Assembly: GCA_963793645.1 (NCBI GenBank)
Contig: CAWCAW010000007.1
Span: 248,001-312,000, forward strand
Reading direction: 5' to 3'
Length of the DNA: 64,000 nt
Source of the DNA: CAWCAW01 sp963793645
GTDB taxonomy: Bacteria; Actinomycetota; Acidimicrobiia; Acidimicrobiales; UBA8190
A model generated the notes under the pieces. The model was not told the origin of the DNA and ran no database searches. It saw nothing but the letters and a program-made list of their open reading frames with translations. Of this stretch, positions 27,046-36,953 are shown piece after piece. Each line of letters starts with the position of its first letter. Positions within the stretch are counted from its first letter, which is position 1. Both the position numbers and the translations under genes were made by a program.

Positions 27046-28677
27046 TCAAGGGCTGACGGCCGCTCCAAGGGGCACAGACTGGGCGAAATGGAAGAAGTCA
27101 TCGGGGTCATAGGCCCGCTTGACCGCCATGAGTCGAGTCAGGTTGGACCCGTAGTACGCCGACTCCCAGGCCGGCAGCGTCGGATCGATGTAGTTCTGGT
27201 ACGAGCCAGCCGCGTAGGGGGCAAGAACGTCCTGTGCACTCTGCAGCCACGAGGTGGCCCCGGCCACGACCGACGGGGAAGTTCCCGAGGTCCAGTTCAC
27301 CGTGTATTCGATATCCGCTAACGCATCTCGGTGTACAAAAGCGGTGGCGTCGGCGGGAACTTGGTTGATGACCCCGCCAAAAGAGTCGAAGACGAAACCA
27401 CCGCCGATCTCGGGAACCGTTCGACTCAGTGCTTGGAGGCTGTCCACCACCGCGGCCACGGCGACGCCGGGCAGGGGTGCGTCGATGAACGTCGATTTGG
27501 TGGCGAAGGCCGAGCGCGTCAACGTGCCGGCGGGGTTCTGCGCAGGCAGATGACATTGCGCCACGCTCGAACCCTCGCAACCGGCTTCGATCAGCATCGC
27601 TCGCAGATACGACTCGGGCCCGACGAAGTCATCGGTGGTTGCCGAGCCGACGGCGCTGCGCAGCGGTTGCAGCGCGCTCGACAGCGTCGTCGTCGAGCCG
27701 CACCACGCGCCGGTGACGCGCACCTCGATGCCGGCCGGCCCCGCTGACAAGAGCTGGCAGTTCGACCACAGCTCGTTGGGTGTGGTGCCGATCCACTGCT
27801 GCCAGGCACCAAGGACATCACCTGCGGCCGCCGCCGGCCATACCAACGAGAACAATGCGATGGGCGGGATGGGGTGGACATCGAAGGTGAACGACGTCAC
27901 GACACCGAAGTTCCCTCCCCCACCGCCTCGACATGCCCAGTACAGGTCAGCGTGCTGATCGGGCCCGCACGTCAGCAATTGACCCGCCGTCGTCACCACA
28001 TCGACCGAGGCCACGTTGTCGCACGTGAGCCCGTAATTGCGGCCGAACACGCCGATCCCTCCCCCCAGGGCAAGCCCACCGATGCCCACCGTGGGGCACG
28101 ACCCTCCGGGTACGAGCACGCCGGACTGGCCGAGGGCGCTGTACAGGTCGATCAGGCGGGTACCGGCTCCCACCACCGCCGTGGTGGCGCCGGGGCTGAG
28201 CGCGACGTCCGCCATGGCGCTCAGGTCCACCACCAAGCCCGGGCCTGACGAGTACCCGGCGTAGCTGTGGCCACCGGAACGAATCGCCATGGGCAACTCC
28301 CAGTGCCGGGCGAACGCCACGCAGCGCTGCACGTCCGACGGCGACTGGCAGTAGGCGATGGCGGCGGGAGCTACGGCGTCGAACCTCTCGTTGTAGAGAA
28401 GCTTGTCGACGGCGTAGGAGCTGTCGGTGGGCAACACCAGCGTTCCCGTCATCGACTGGACAAGTTCCGACCAGGCCGGAGGACCGCTTAGCGTCGTTGG
28501 TGGCGAGGGTCGGGTGGTCGAAGGCGAGACCCGGGTGGTCGGAGCCGACGCCTTTGAGGTACCGCACGCGTCGAGCGCGGCACCAAGGAGGGCGGCCGAT
28601 CCCACGGCGGCGCCCGCGGTGCCGGCGCGTCGCAGAAATGTACGCCGATCCATGGACTCATCGGCTGCGGTCGTCAC
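27046..28677 (-). CDS. Tat-exported berberine-bridge-type FAD oxidoreductase
   Basis: Protein of 543 residues. The N-terminus has a Tat motif (DRRTFLRRAG), a hydrophobic stretch and a Cys at the end (LDAC), suggesting a Tat-exported lipoprotein, followed by a Ser/Thr/Pro linker. The PCMH domain includes RSGGHSYAGYS, with the His normally bound to FAD, and VPGGSCPTVGIGGLALGGG, with the Cys that gives bicovalent flavin in BBE enzymes. The C-terminal BBE segment has YYGSNLTRLMAVKRAYDP. It likely oxidises a sugar or alkaloid-like substrate outside the membrane; the substrate is unknown. Confidence 0.88.
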   Translation of the reverse strand: MTTAADESMDRRTFLRRAGTAGAAVGSAALLGAALDACGTSKASAPTTRVSPSTTRPSPPTTLSGPPAWSELVQSMTGTLVLPTDSSYAVDKLLYNERFDAVAPAAIAYCQSPSDVQRCVAFARHWELPMAIRSGGHSYAGYSSGPGLVVDLSAMADVALSPGATTAVVGAGTRLIDLYSALGQSGVLVPGGSCPTVGIGGLALGGGIGVFGRNYGLTCDNVASVDVVTTAGQLLTCGPDQHADLYWACRGGGGGNFGVVTSFTFDVHPIPPIALFSLVWPAAAAGDVLGAWQQWIGTTPNELWSNCQLLSAGPAGIEVRVTGAWCGSTTTLSSALQPLRSAVGSATTDDFVGPESYLRAMLIEAGCEGSSVAQCHLPAQNPAGTLTRSAFATKSTFIDAPLPGVAVAAVVDSLQALSRTVPEIGGGFVFDSFGGVINQVPADATAFVHRDALADIEYTVNWTSGTSPSVVAGATSWLQSAQDVLAPYAAGSYQNYIDPTLPAWESAYYGSNLTRLMAVKRAYDPDDFFHFAQSVPLGAAVSP

Positions 28678-28696
28678 GCGGCCGACCTGCGGAGGA

Positions 28697-29944
28697 TCAG
28701 TCGGACGCGCACCAAGGCCCGGTCATGAAGCGTCCGTTCTTCATCACCGCCACCACCCGCGCCGGATCGGACAGGACGGAGATCTCCGCGGAGGGATCAC
28801 CGTCGACGACGACGATGTCCGCCAACTTGCCGGGCTCCAAGGAACCCAGGTCGTCGCCTCGGCCCATCAGCTGGGCCCCGTGCACGGTAGCCCAGCGCAG
28901 CACGTCGAGGGCGGGGATCCCCACCACCTCGACGTAGAAGACGAGCTCCTCGCCGTAGACCCCGTGGGGCAGCCCGATGGCCCCATAGTCATCACCGATC
29001 ACCAGGCACATGCCGGCGTCATTGGCACGAGGGATCCAGGCGAAGGCATCGTCGAGATCGGCCTTCAGACTCTCAGTGAAGCCGAGACCGCTGCCGGGAA
29101 ACGACTTCCACAGCCGGTAGGGGAAGAACATCGAGGGAGCCACCGCCGTCGAGGTCTCCACGATGCGGGCGATGCACTCGTCATCCATGCCGTCGCCGTG
29201 ATCGATGACATCGATGCCGCAGTCGAGGGCCATGGAGATGGCCTCTCGATTGGCGATGTGCCCACGCACCTTGGCGCCACGCCCGTGGGCCGCCTCAACG
29301 GCGGCGGACATCTCAGCGGCGGTCATCTCGGTGCGCTCGGCCGGTCCGACGGTGCCATGGCCGCCGGTGACGAACATCTTGATGATGCGAGCACCTTCGC
29401 TGATCTCGGCCCGCACTCCCTGGGCGAAAGCATCGGGACCGTCACATATCCGCAGCGCGCCCCGCGACCCGAGCTCCCAGTACCACGGGGCGTTGTCATT
29501 GACGTGCCCGGTGGTGCTCACATCCCGACTGCCGGGGACGAAGCGGGGGCCGGCGACGGCTCCTTCGGAGATGGCCCGCCGCATGGCGGGATCGATGGCG
29601 AAAGGTGCCCCGGCGCTGACGGCCGATGTGAAGCCCGCCTTGAGGACCGCCTCCAGGTTGCGCACGGCCCGCACCGCCTGCAGCGCCGGAGGCTCGTTCA
29701 GCCCGAAGGGGGCCGGTGTGGCGCCAAGCTCGTGGTAGGTGGCGTGAAAATGGCAGCTCACCATGCCCGGCATCACGGTCCGGCCGGCCAGGTCGACCAC
29801 CTGGTCGTCGGGCCCGATCTCGCCGAGCGGGCCGTCGTTGCCGACGGAGACGATTCGGTTTCCCTCCACCACCAGCGTGGAGCCGGGTCGGGCCGGGTTT
29901 CGCCCGTCGAGCACGTTGGCGCTTGTGATGACGACCCTGGCCAC
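28697..29944 (-). CDS. Metal-dependent amidohydrolase
   Basis: About 415 residues from a GTG. The layout is that of cyclic amidohydrolases: a beta-sandwich with LVVEGNRIVSVG, then VMPGMVSCHFHATYHE with the HxH metal motif, KMFVTGGHGT, further His in VRGHIANREA and VIDHGDG, the active-site Asp in LVIGDDYGA and the closing LEPGKLADIVVVDGDP. It resembles imidazolonepropionase- or Xaa-Pro-dipeptidase-like members; the substrate is uncertain. The BBE oxidase follows 19 bp downstream, suggesting one transcript. The gene is divergent from the marR-ABC operon and shares its operator region. Confidence 0.86.
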   Translation of the reverse strand: MARVVITSANVLDGRNPARPGSTLVVEGNRIVSVGNDGPLGEIGPDDQVVDLAGRTVMPGMVSCHFHATYHELGATPAPFGLNEPPALQAVRAVRNLEAVLKAGFTSAVSAGAPFAIDPAMRRAISEGAVAGPRFVPGSRDVSTTGHVNDNAPWYWELGSRGALRICDGPDAFAQGVRAEISEGARIIKMFVTGGHGTVGPAERTEMTAAEMSAAVEAAHGRGAKVRGHIANREAISMALDCGIDVIDHGDGMDDECIARIVETSTAVAPSMFFPYRLWKSFPGSGLGFTESLKADLDDAFAWIPRANDAGMCLVIGDDYGAIGLPHGVYGEELVFYVEVVGIPALDVLRWATVHGAQLMGRGDDLGSLEPGKLADIVVVDGDPSAEISVLSDPARVVAVMKNGRFMTGPWCASD

Positions 29945-30002
29945 GTCGGGAAGGTAGCAGTCGAGAGGCCGATTCGACGGCCTGGTTCGAGAGGGCGCTC
30001 TG

Positions 30003-30017
30003 GTTAGATAATCTAAC
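30003..30017. promoter_or_regulatory. MarR operator palindrome overlapping a leaderless promoter
   Basis: GTTAGAT-A-ATCTAAC is a perfect 7-bp-arm dyad with one central base, 3 bp before the MarR ATG. A TAATCT box (30009-30014) lies inside it, with 6 nt to the ATG, so bound repressor would cover the -10 of its own operon. The site may also affect the divergent amidohydrolase promoter. Confidence 0.75.
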
Positions 30018-30020
30018 GAT

Positions 30021-30527
30021 ATGGGGAACCCCGTTTCGACCGGTACTTCGGCGCGCCACGACGAGACGCTGCGGCCAGGTTCCCTGGGCCGAGCCGCGGC
30101 GTGGCTCTCAAAGCAACTCGAGCTTTCCCTGGCCGACGTCGAGCTCTCCTTGCCCCAGTACCGAATCCTCGGGTTGCTGGCCGAAGGTTCATCGATGCCC
30201 TCGGCCCTCGCCGAGCGCTTGGCGGTGCGGCGGCCGACCATCACCGCCGTGGTCGACGGGCTCGAGGCTCGCGGCCTGGTGCATCGCGCACCGGGCGACA
30301 CCGACAAACGCAACGTCACCCACACCCTCAGCGCCAAGGGCCAAGTCGTGCTGGCCGAAGCCGATCGCTCCATCGACGCTCGCCTCGTCGACATCGCCGT
30401 CAGCCTGGAGGACCCCGATTTGACCGATCAGGCTCTGCACGGGCTCGAGCTGTGGCGCCGGGCCATGCGCGCCTATCACCAGGAGCGGGTGGCGTCACCG
30501 CCGAAAGAACCGGTGGCCTCGACATGA
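30021..30527 (+). CDS. MarR family regulator of the adjacent ABC exporter
   Basis: Protein of 168 residues with a MarR winged helix: SLPQYRILGLLAEGSSMPSAL, recognition helix in RRPTITAVVDGLEARGL and the wing DTDKRNVTHTL. A palindromic operator overlaps its promoter, and the stop overlaps the first exporter gene (ATGA). This arrangement is that of an auto-repressed multidrug exporter operon whose repressor releases DNA on binding a substrate. Confidence 0.9.
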   Translation: MGNPVSTGTSARHDETLRPGSLGRAAAWLSKQLELSLADVELSLPQYRILGLLAEGSSMPSALAERLAVRRPTITAVVDGLEARGLVHRAPGDTDKRNVTHTLSAKGQVVLAEADRSIDARLVDIAVSLEDPDLTDQALHGLELWRRAMRAYHQERVASPPKEPVAST

Positions 30528-32401
30528 CCATCTCCCAAGCGCGCCCGGCGACGACTTCGGCGGCCGGTCCCGAACGCGCCCGCTACCCCGCACCGCGGGC
30601 CGCCGTCGACCCCGACCAATCCAAGACATGGCTGCGGCGCGTCATGCCCATCCTGGCCGCGCACCGGGGGATATTCATCACCTCGTTAGTCCTGTCATTT
30701 GTGGGCCTGGTGCTCCAGGTGCAGATCCCCGATCTGCTCAATCACGCCATCACCAACTCGGTGGAGCTCCACACGGTGCCGCTGCACTTCTACGCATGGT
30801 GGATCTTCGGCCTGGGGTTGGCGGGCGGGGTGGCCGGATACGTGTCGCGACTGTTTCTCTTCCAGACGGCGTACGAGATCGAGTACGACCTCCGCACCAT
30901 GATCTACGAGCATCTCGCCGGCATGTCATTCCCCTTCTTCGACCGGGTCCAATCCGGGCAGCTCATCTCCAGGGCCAACTCCGACATCCGCTCGGTGCAG
31001 ATGTACATGACCTTCGCACCGATGATCCTCGTGCAGTGCAGCATCGCGGTGGTCGCATTCGGGTTCATGCTGTCGATCAACGTGCTGCTGGCCTGTGTGG
31101 CCATGGTGACGATGCCCTTCGTGTTCATGGTGGGCCATCGCATGCGCAAGTCGATGTTCCCGGTCTCCTGGCTCATCCAGGCGCGCCTCGCCGATGTGGC
31201 CACCATCGTCGACGAGAACATCAACGGCGTGCGGGTGGTGAGGTCGTTTGCGGCCGAACAAGAAGAGCTGCGCTCACTGGCCAAGGCCGCCGACAAAGTG
31301 CAGTGGAGTTACGTCAAAGACGCCGATCTTCGGGCCCGCTGGACGCCCGCCGTGCAGAACCTGCCGCAAGTCGGCCTGGCCCTGGTGCTCGGTTTCGGCG
31401 GCTGGATGGTCATCCAGGGCCATCTTCAGATCGGCGCCATCGTGGCGTTCAACGCGTACCTCGTCATGCTGCAGGCGCCGTTCATGATGCTCGGAATGAT
31501 CATCATGATGGGTCAGCGTGCCGCCGCCTCAGCCGATCGGATCTACGAGATCCTGGATGAACAACCCACCGTGGTTGACAAGCCAGGCGCCGTCGACCTC
31601 GTGGAGTGCCGCGGGGACGTGCGTTTCGAGAACGTGTCGTTCCGCTACGGCCCTGAGAAGCCCGAGGTGCTGAGCGGACTCGACCTGCATCTGCGTCCGG
31701 GCGAGACCGTGGCTCTGGTGGGGAGGACGGGCTCGGGCAAGTCCACCGTGGCGCGCCTGCTCCCGCGTTTTTACGACGTGACGGGAGGAAAACTGCTCGT
31801 CGACGACACCGATGTCCGGGACCTGACCATCGAGAGCTTGCGGGCCAACGTCGGTATCGTCCTCGACGAGGCGTTCTTGTTCTCGGTGTCGATCCGCGAC
31901 AACATCGCCTACGGGCGTCCCGACGCCGACTTGACTGACATCGAGGCGGCCGCCCGGGCGGCCGGTGCCGACGGATTCATCCGTGAGCTTCCGCACGGCT
32001 ACGACACGGTGGTGGGAGAACGCGGCTACACCTTGTCGGGTGGCCAGCGCCAACGCATCACCATCGCCCGCACGCTGCTCATGAACCCACCCATCCTCGT
32101 GCTCGACGACGCCACCAGTGCCATCGACGTACAAGTGGAACAACAAATCCACGATGCCCTGCGATTGCTGATGACAGGGCGAACCACCCTCATCGTGGCG
32201 CACCGCTTGTCGACGATAAGCCTGGCCGATCGTGTCGTGCTGATCGACGACGGCCATATCGTGGCGGACGGCACCCACGCGGAGCTGCTCGAGTCGACGC
32301 CGCAGTACGTGGAGGTGCTGGCCCAAGTCGAGCACGACGTGGCGGACCATCCCGAGGCGACCAACGGGAAACACTCCGAGACACCGGACGAGGCGCACTG
32401 A
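30524..32401 (+). CDS. ABC exporter half-transporter, degenerate-site subunit
   Basis: About 625 residues: an ABC_membrane domain with six helices (about residues 45-330) followed by an ATPase. Walker A is GRTGSGKST, signature LSGGQRQR, and Walker B runs into LVLDDATSAID, so the usual catalytic Glu is Asp. The Q-loop reads GIVLDEAFLF without the usual Gln. These changes, together with a normal signature, match the subunit that supplies the non-hydrolysing site in heterodimeric exporters. The partner starts at the TGATG overlap at the stop. Likely a multidrug or lipid exporter. Confidence 0.9.
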   Translation: MTISQARPATTSAAGPERARYPAPRAAVDPDQSKTWLRRVMPILAAHRGIFITSLVLSFVGLVLQVQIPDLLNHAITNSVELHTVPLHFYAWWIFGLGLAGGVAGYVSRLFLFQTAYEIEYDLRTMIYEHLAGMSFPFFDRVQSGQLISRANSDIRSVQMYMTFAPMILVQCSIAVVAFGFMLSINVLLACVAMVTMPFVFMVGHRMRKSMFPVSWLIQARLADVATIVDENINGVRVVRSFAAEQEELRSLAKAADKVQWSYVKDADLRARWTPAVQNLPQVGLALVLGFGGWMVIQGHLQIGAIVAFNAYLVMLQAPFMMLGMIIMMGQRAAASADRIYEILDEQPTVVDKPGAVDLVECRGDVRFENVSFRYGPEKPEVLSGLDLHLRPGETVALVGRTGSGKSTVARLLPRFYDVTGGKLLVDDTDVRDLTIESLRANVGIVLDEAFLFSVSIRDNIAYGRPDADLTDIEAAARAAGADGFIRELPHGYDTVVGERGYTLSGGQRQRITIARTLLMNPPILVLDDATSAIDVQVEQQIHDALRLLMTGRTTLIVAHRLSTISLADRVVLIDDGHIVADGTHAELLESTPQYVEVLAQVEHDVADHPEATNGKHSETPDEAH

Positions 32402-34356
32402 TGGGCTTCGGTGGTGGATTTGGAGGTGGAGGTCCCATGTTCGGCGGTGGCGGCCGCCCCGGAGCTCCCGGCGCGCCCGGTCTGCCCTTCGGCGGGATCC
32501 CATCGGAGCTCCAAAGCGGCGTCGACGAACTGCTCGCTGAGGAGCCCGACCACGGCGAGCCCGATGTCGTTTTCTCCCAACAGCAAGGCGCCAAGGAACG
32601 ACGACGGTTGACCTTGGGGGGCCTGCTCCTCGAATACCCCCACATGCTGGTGCTCTCAACCGTGCTTGTGGTGGCCACCAGCGTGGCGCTGCAGGCAGGT
32701 CCCCTGCTCACGGAGTGGGCCATCGACGGCGGCATGGTGCCGGGCCACCACCACCTGCACGTCGTCGTCGAACTGGCCCTTGTCTATCTGGGCTTCGTGC
32801 TGTTCACCGCCGTCACCCAGCGGGCCTTGGTGCAGGTCACGGGCCGATTGGCGGCGTGGGTCATGAACGACCTGCGGGTCAAGGTGTTCTCCCACCTGCA
32901 ACGGATGTCGTTGGACTACTTCACCGACGAAAAGGCGGGGGTGATCATGACGCGGATGACGAGCGACATCGAAAACCTCCAGCAGTTGTTGCAGGACGGC
33001 CTGTCTCAGTTCGCCATCCAGGGGCTCACCATGGCGGTGATCACCATCATCCTCTTCTGCACCAACGTCACCCTCGCGCTCATCACGGTGCTGCTGGTCG
33101 TCCCCATTTTGGTGGCCATGTCGATGTGGTTCCGCGTGGCCTCTGAGCGCGGCTATGACCGGGTCCGAGACGGTATCGCCAACGTGCTGGCCGATCTGTC
33201 GGAGAGCTTGCACGGGGTGCGCGTGGTGGCGGCCAACAACCGGCAGCGCTTCAACATCGTCCATCACCGCAATGTGGTGGGCGAGTACAAGGACGCCAAC
33301 ATGTATACGGCTCAGATCAACGCCATCTACGGACCAGGCACGCAGCTGGTGGGCTGGCTGGGGCAGGCGGCGCTGCTCGCCATCGGTGGCGCCATGGTCG
33401 TGCACCACACGCTCACCATCGGTGCGCTGGTGGCCTTCTTCTTGTACCTAGGGCGCTTCTTCGCCCCCATCCAGCTCCTGGTGCAGCAATACAACAGTTA
33501 CCAACAGGGCAATGCGTCGATCTTCAAGCTGCGCACGTTGCTCTCCTCCGAGCCATCTGTCACCGAGGCCCCCGATGCCGTCGTGCTCCCCCCCATTGAG
33601 GGCGAGATCGTCTTTGACAACGTGACCTTCGGGTACGACCCCGACGTCCCAGTCATCAGAAACATCGACATGCGTATCGCCCCCGGCGAGACCGTCGCCT
33701 TCGTCGGCCCCACCGGCGCCGGCAAGTCCACCTTGGCCAAACTGATCACCCGCTTCTATGATCCCACCGCCGGTGAGGTACGCATCGACGGCCACAGCCT
33801 GCGGGACGTAACGATGGACTCGCTGCGGCGCCAGTTGGGGGTCGTGCCCCAAGAACCATTTCTCTTCGCGGGCACCATCCGAGACAACCTGGCCTTCGCT
33901 CGGCCGGCCGCCTCAGACGAGGAGGTGACCGAGGCCATCACCGCCGTCGGGCTCGGGGAACTCATGGCCCGCTTGCCCGAGGGTGTCGACACGGTCGTGC
34001 ACGAGCGGGGCCAGTCGCTGTCTTCGGGTGAGCGCCAGCTCATCGCCCTGGGACGCGCCTTTTTGGCCCATCCACGCGTGCTCGTGCTCGACGAGGCCAC
34101 CTCCAACCTCGACCTGCTGTCGGAGACCCGGATCGAGGCTGCGCTAGACGTCTTGCTCGAGGCGCGCACGGCCGTGCTCATCGCCCACCGCCTCTCCACG
34201 GCCATGAAGGCAGACCGCATCGTCGTCATCGACGAAGGTCGCATCGTAGAGACCGGCTCGCACGCGGAACTGGTGGCCCGCCAGGGCCGTTACGCCGAGA
34301 TGTACGCGGCCTGGGTGAGCCAGTCCGATCACGGCGCCGAGGCCACCACGACGTAA
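32401..34356 (+). CDS. ABC exporter half-transporter, catalytic-site subunit
   Basis: Protein of 651 residues. A Gly-rich N-terminus (GGGFGGGGPMFGGGG) precedes an ABC_membrane domain and an ATPase with Walker A GPTGAGKST, Q-loop VVPQEPFLFAG and Walker B LVLDEATSNLD with the catalytic Glu. Its signature is LSSGERQL rather than LSGGQ. Combined with the upstream subunit, this gives one consensus site (Glu here plus LSGGQ there) and one degenerate site, the classic heterodimeric exporter plan. The ATG overlaps the previous stop by 1 bp. Confidence 0.9.
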   Translation: MGFGGGFGGGGPMFGGGGRPGAPGAPGLPFGGIPSELQSGVDELLAEEPDHGEPDVVFSQQQGAKERRRLTLGGLLLEYPHMLVLSTVLVVATSVALQAGPLLTEWAIDGGMVPGHHHLHVVVELALVYLGFVLFTAVTQRALVQVTGRLAAWVMNDLRVKVFSHLQRMSLDYFTDEKAGVIMTRMTSDIENLQQLLQDGLSQFAIQGLTMAVITIILFCTNVTLALITVLLVVPILVAMSMWFRVASERGYDRVRDGIANVLADLSESLHGVRVVAANNRQRFNIVHHRNVVGEYKDANMYTAQINAIYGPGTQLVGWLGQAALLAIGGAMVVHHTLTIGALVAFFLYLGRFFAPIQLLVQQYNSYQQGNASIFKLRTLLSSEPSVTEAPDAVVLPPIEGEIVFDNVTFGYDPDVPVIRNIDMRIAPGETVAFVGPTGAGKSTLAKLITRFYDPTAGEVRIDGHSLRDVTMDSLRRQLGVVPQEPFLFAGTIRDNLAFARPAASDEEVTEAITAVGLGELMARLPEGVDTVVHERGQSLSSGERQLIALGRAFLAHPRVLVLDEATSNLDLLSETRIEAALDVLLEARTAVLIAHRLSTAMKADRIVVIDEGRIVETGSHAELVARQGRYAEMYAAWVSQSDHGAEATTT

Positions 34357-34365
34357 CCAAAAAAC

Positions 34366-34393
34366 CGGCCCCAACGGCTCAAGAATTGGGCCG
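34366..34393 (+). terminator. Weak stem-loop after the ABC exporter operon
   Basis: CGGCCC at 34366-34371 pairs with GGGCCG at 34388-34393, extended by AA/TT across a bulge, with an 11-nt loop. There is an A-run before it on the plus strand but no T-run after it, so it would be at best a weak terminator for the exporter operon. Confidence 0.3.
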
Positions 34394-34396
34394 ACT

Positions 34397-36737
34397 GTGT
34401 CGAAGGCTCCGGAGATGGCAGGAACTTCGGTGAATCGGCGCTCGACGCGCGCCCCGGTGCTGCAGCGCGACTCCCGACGATCGACCACGCTGCTGTGGAC
34501 CACCTTTGGCGTCATGGGCGTGCTGCTCGTCGCCTACCTCGTCTCGCTCCTGTTGCGCCCGACCGGCTCCGACTGGACATGGCTGGACGGCTGGAGCGTG
34601 TGCGCCGTTGAGCTGGTAGTCAGTGCCCTGTGCATCGGCCGGGGATTGGTGCGGCGGCCGGGACGGGTGACGGCCGTGGTCCTTGGGATCAGCCTGCTTA
34701 TGTGGACCCTGGGCGACATGGCGCTGACGGTGGAATCACTCGGGGGTGCCTCACCTCCCTCCCCCTCTGTCGCCGACATCTTTTACCTCGTCTTCTATCC
34801 GTTCGCCTACATCGCCGTGGTGCTGTTCATCCGGGGCGAAGTTCGACGGTTCTCCACTCCTAACTGGCTCGACGGGGGCATCGCCGGCCTCGGGGCCGCC
34901 GCCGTCTGCGCAGCGTTCGCCTTCCACAGCATCTTGCACTCGACCGGCGGCCACTTAGCCTCCACGGTGACGAACCTCGCCTATCCCATCGGAGACCTGT
35001 TGCTCCTCGGCCTGGTGGTGGGGGGCAGCGCACTGCTGTCGGGCCGCCCCAAGGCACCGTGGGTCCTGCTGGCCGGGGGCTTGGCTCTCAACGTGATCGG
35101 CGACACCTCCAATCTCTTCCAAGGGTCGTGGGGGGCGTCGCGCTTTGGCAGCATCGCCAACGCCACCGCGTGGCCTTTTGCCATCTTCATAATGGCGGTG
35201 GCGGTGTGGCTCCGGCCGCGCCCTTCCAACCTGCTGGTGACACAACGGGCGTCGGGATTCGTCCTGCCCAGTGTGGCGGCTGGCAGTGCACTCGTCGTCT
35301 TGCTGGTGGGCAGCGTGCACACGGTGAGCCGTGTCGCCATCGGGCTCGCCACCGCCACCTTGGTCGTGGTCGGGATCCGGCTGGTGCTCACGGTACGCAC
35401 CATGCGCGCCCTGAGCGAAGAGCGCCAGCGCCAATCGGTGACCGATGACCTTACCGGCCTGCGAAATCGCCGCTATCTCTTCCACGTGCTCGACTCGTTC
35501 TTCGCCGAGAGCGCGGCCACGCCGGACCGGAATCTGGCGTTCCTGTTCGTCGACCTCAATCACTTCAAGGAAATCAACGACTCCTTTGGACACCCCGCCG
35601 GCGACGAGCTGCTGCGACAGCTGGGGATTCGGTTGGCCGGTTCGCTGCGCAACAACGACCTACTGGTGCGCATCGGCGGGGACGAGTTCGCCGTCGTGCT
35701 CATCGACGGCGACTGCGATTACGCCACCACCGTCGCCCAGCGGCTCACAGCCTCTTTGGAAGAGCCGTTCGCCTTGGACGTCGTCAACGCCAAGATCAAC
35801 GCCAGCATCGGCATCGCGGTTGCTCCCACCGACGCCACCGACAGTGCCGGGCTCGTATGGTGCGCTGACGTGGCCATGTACCGAGCCAAGTTGGGGAACA
35901 CCGCGTACACCAACTACGAACAAAAGCTGGACGAAGAGCGAGACCGCATGCGGCTACTCGAAGAGTTGGACGACGCCATCACCAACGACCACCTTGTCTT
36001 GCACTATCAGCCTCAGCTCGATCTGCGCAGCGGCGAGATCGTGGCGGTGGAGGCCCTGATCCGATGGGCGCATCCGAGGCTGGGCTTGATCGCGCCCATC
36101 GCCTTCATCCCGTTGGCCGAGGATGCCGGCATCATGCCGGCCGTCACCCGATGGGTACTCGAGGAAGCCGTTGCCCAGTGCGCACAATGGCGCTCCACGG
36201 GCCACAACTTGACGGTGTCAGTCAACATCTCTCCCACCAACCTCCTCGAAGCCGGGTTCGTCGACATGGTGGGCGCGCTGCTGGATCGCCATGACGTACC
36301 GGCCAGCTCCTTGGTCCTGGAGATCACCGAGACAACCGTGATCGCCGAATTCGACACCTCGCCGGCGCGTTATCGAAGGGCTGCAGGACCTGGGCCTCGT
36401 CGTTTCCATCGACGACTTCGGGGCGGGCGTGACGTCGCTGTCCTACCTGAGCAGCCTGGCTGTCGGGGAGCTCAAGCTCGATCGGACATTCATCTCGGGT
36501 CTCGTCGGTGGCGACACTGATCGCGAACTCGATCTTGTCCGCTCCACCATCGACCTCGGCCACGCCATGGGCCTGCGCATCGTGGCCGAAGGCATCGAGG
36601 ACGTGGCCACCTTGGAGCTGCTCACTTCACTGGGATGTGACTACGCCCAGGGATATTGCATCAGCCGGCCCAAGCCAGCCGGCGAACTCGCCTTTCGGCC
36701 CGAGCTGGCCGCCGCCGCAGCCACCGACGCCGGCTGA
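34397..36737 (+). pseudogene. Membrane-bound GGDEF-EAL protein with a frameshift in the EAL domain
   Basis: The N-terminal approx. 330 residues contain eight to nine helices. A GGDEF domain follows (TDDLTGLRNRRYLF; intact RIGGDEFAVV), then an EAL domain with EALIRWAHPRLG and SVNISPTNLL. After VIAEFDTSPAR the frame breaks at about 36362-36372. Skipping one base restores RVIEGLQDLGLVVSIDDFG, GELKLDRTFI and GLRIVAEGIED, ending at 36737. The intact protein (about 780 residues) would make and/or degrade c-di-GMP at the membrane. The remaining frame lacks the DD metal motif, so as sequenced it would keep only cyclase function. Confidence 0.85.
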
Positions 36738-36953
36738 CGGGACCGACCTTCCCGCAGGCCTTTGGGTCGAGACAGCCCGCGGCGCCTGACGGTGCGCCTT
36801 CGGGCCTGCCACTTCGTGCCATGCGAAGGGACGGATCGAAGGGTATGGGGATGATCGTGCCGATCGCCCGTAGAATCGTGGTCAGGTTCGCATGCTGAGG
36901 GGGCCCGAAGCGGAGGCGTTCTGGCGACACCGGCTTGGGAAAGGCGCACGCTG

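Noticed and set aside
34366..34393. Strong intrinsic terminator after the ABC exporter
   Set aside because: The stem has a bulge and no downstream T-run, so it is listed only as a weak stem-loop.
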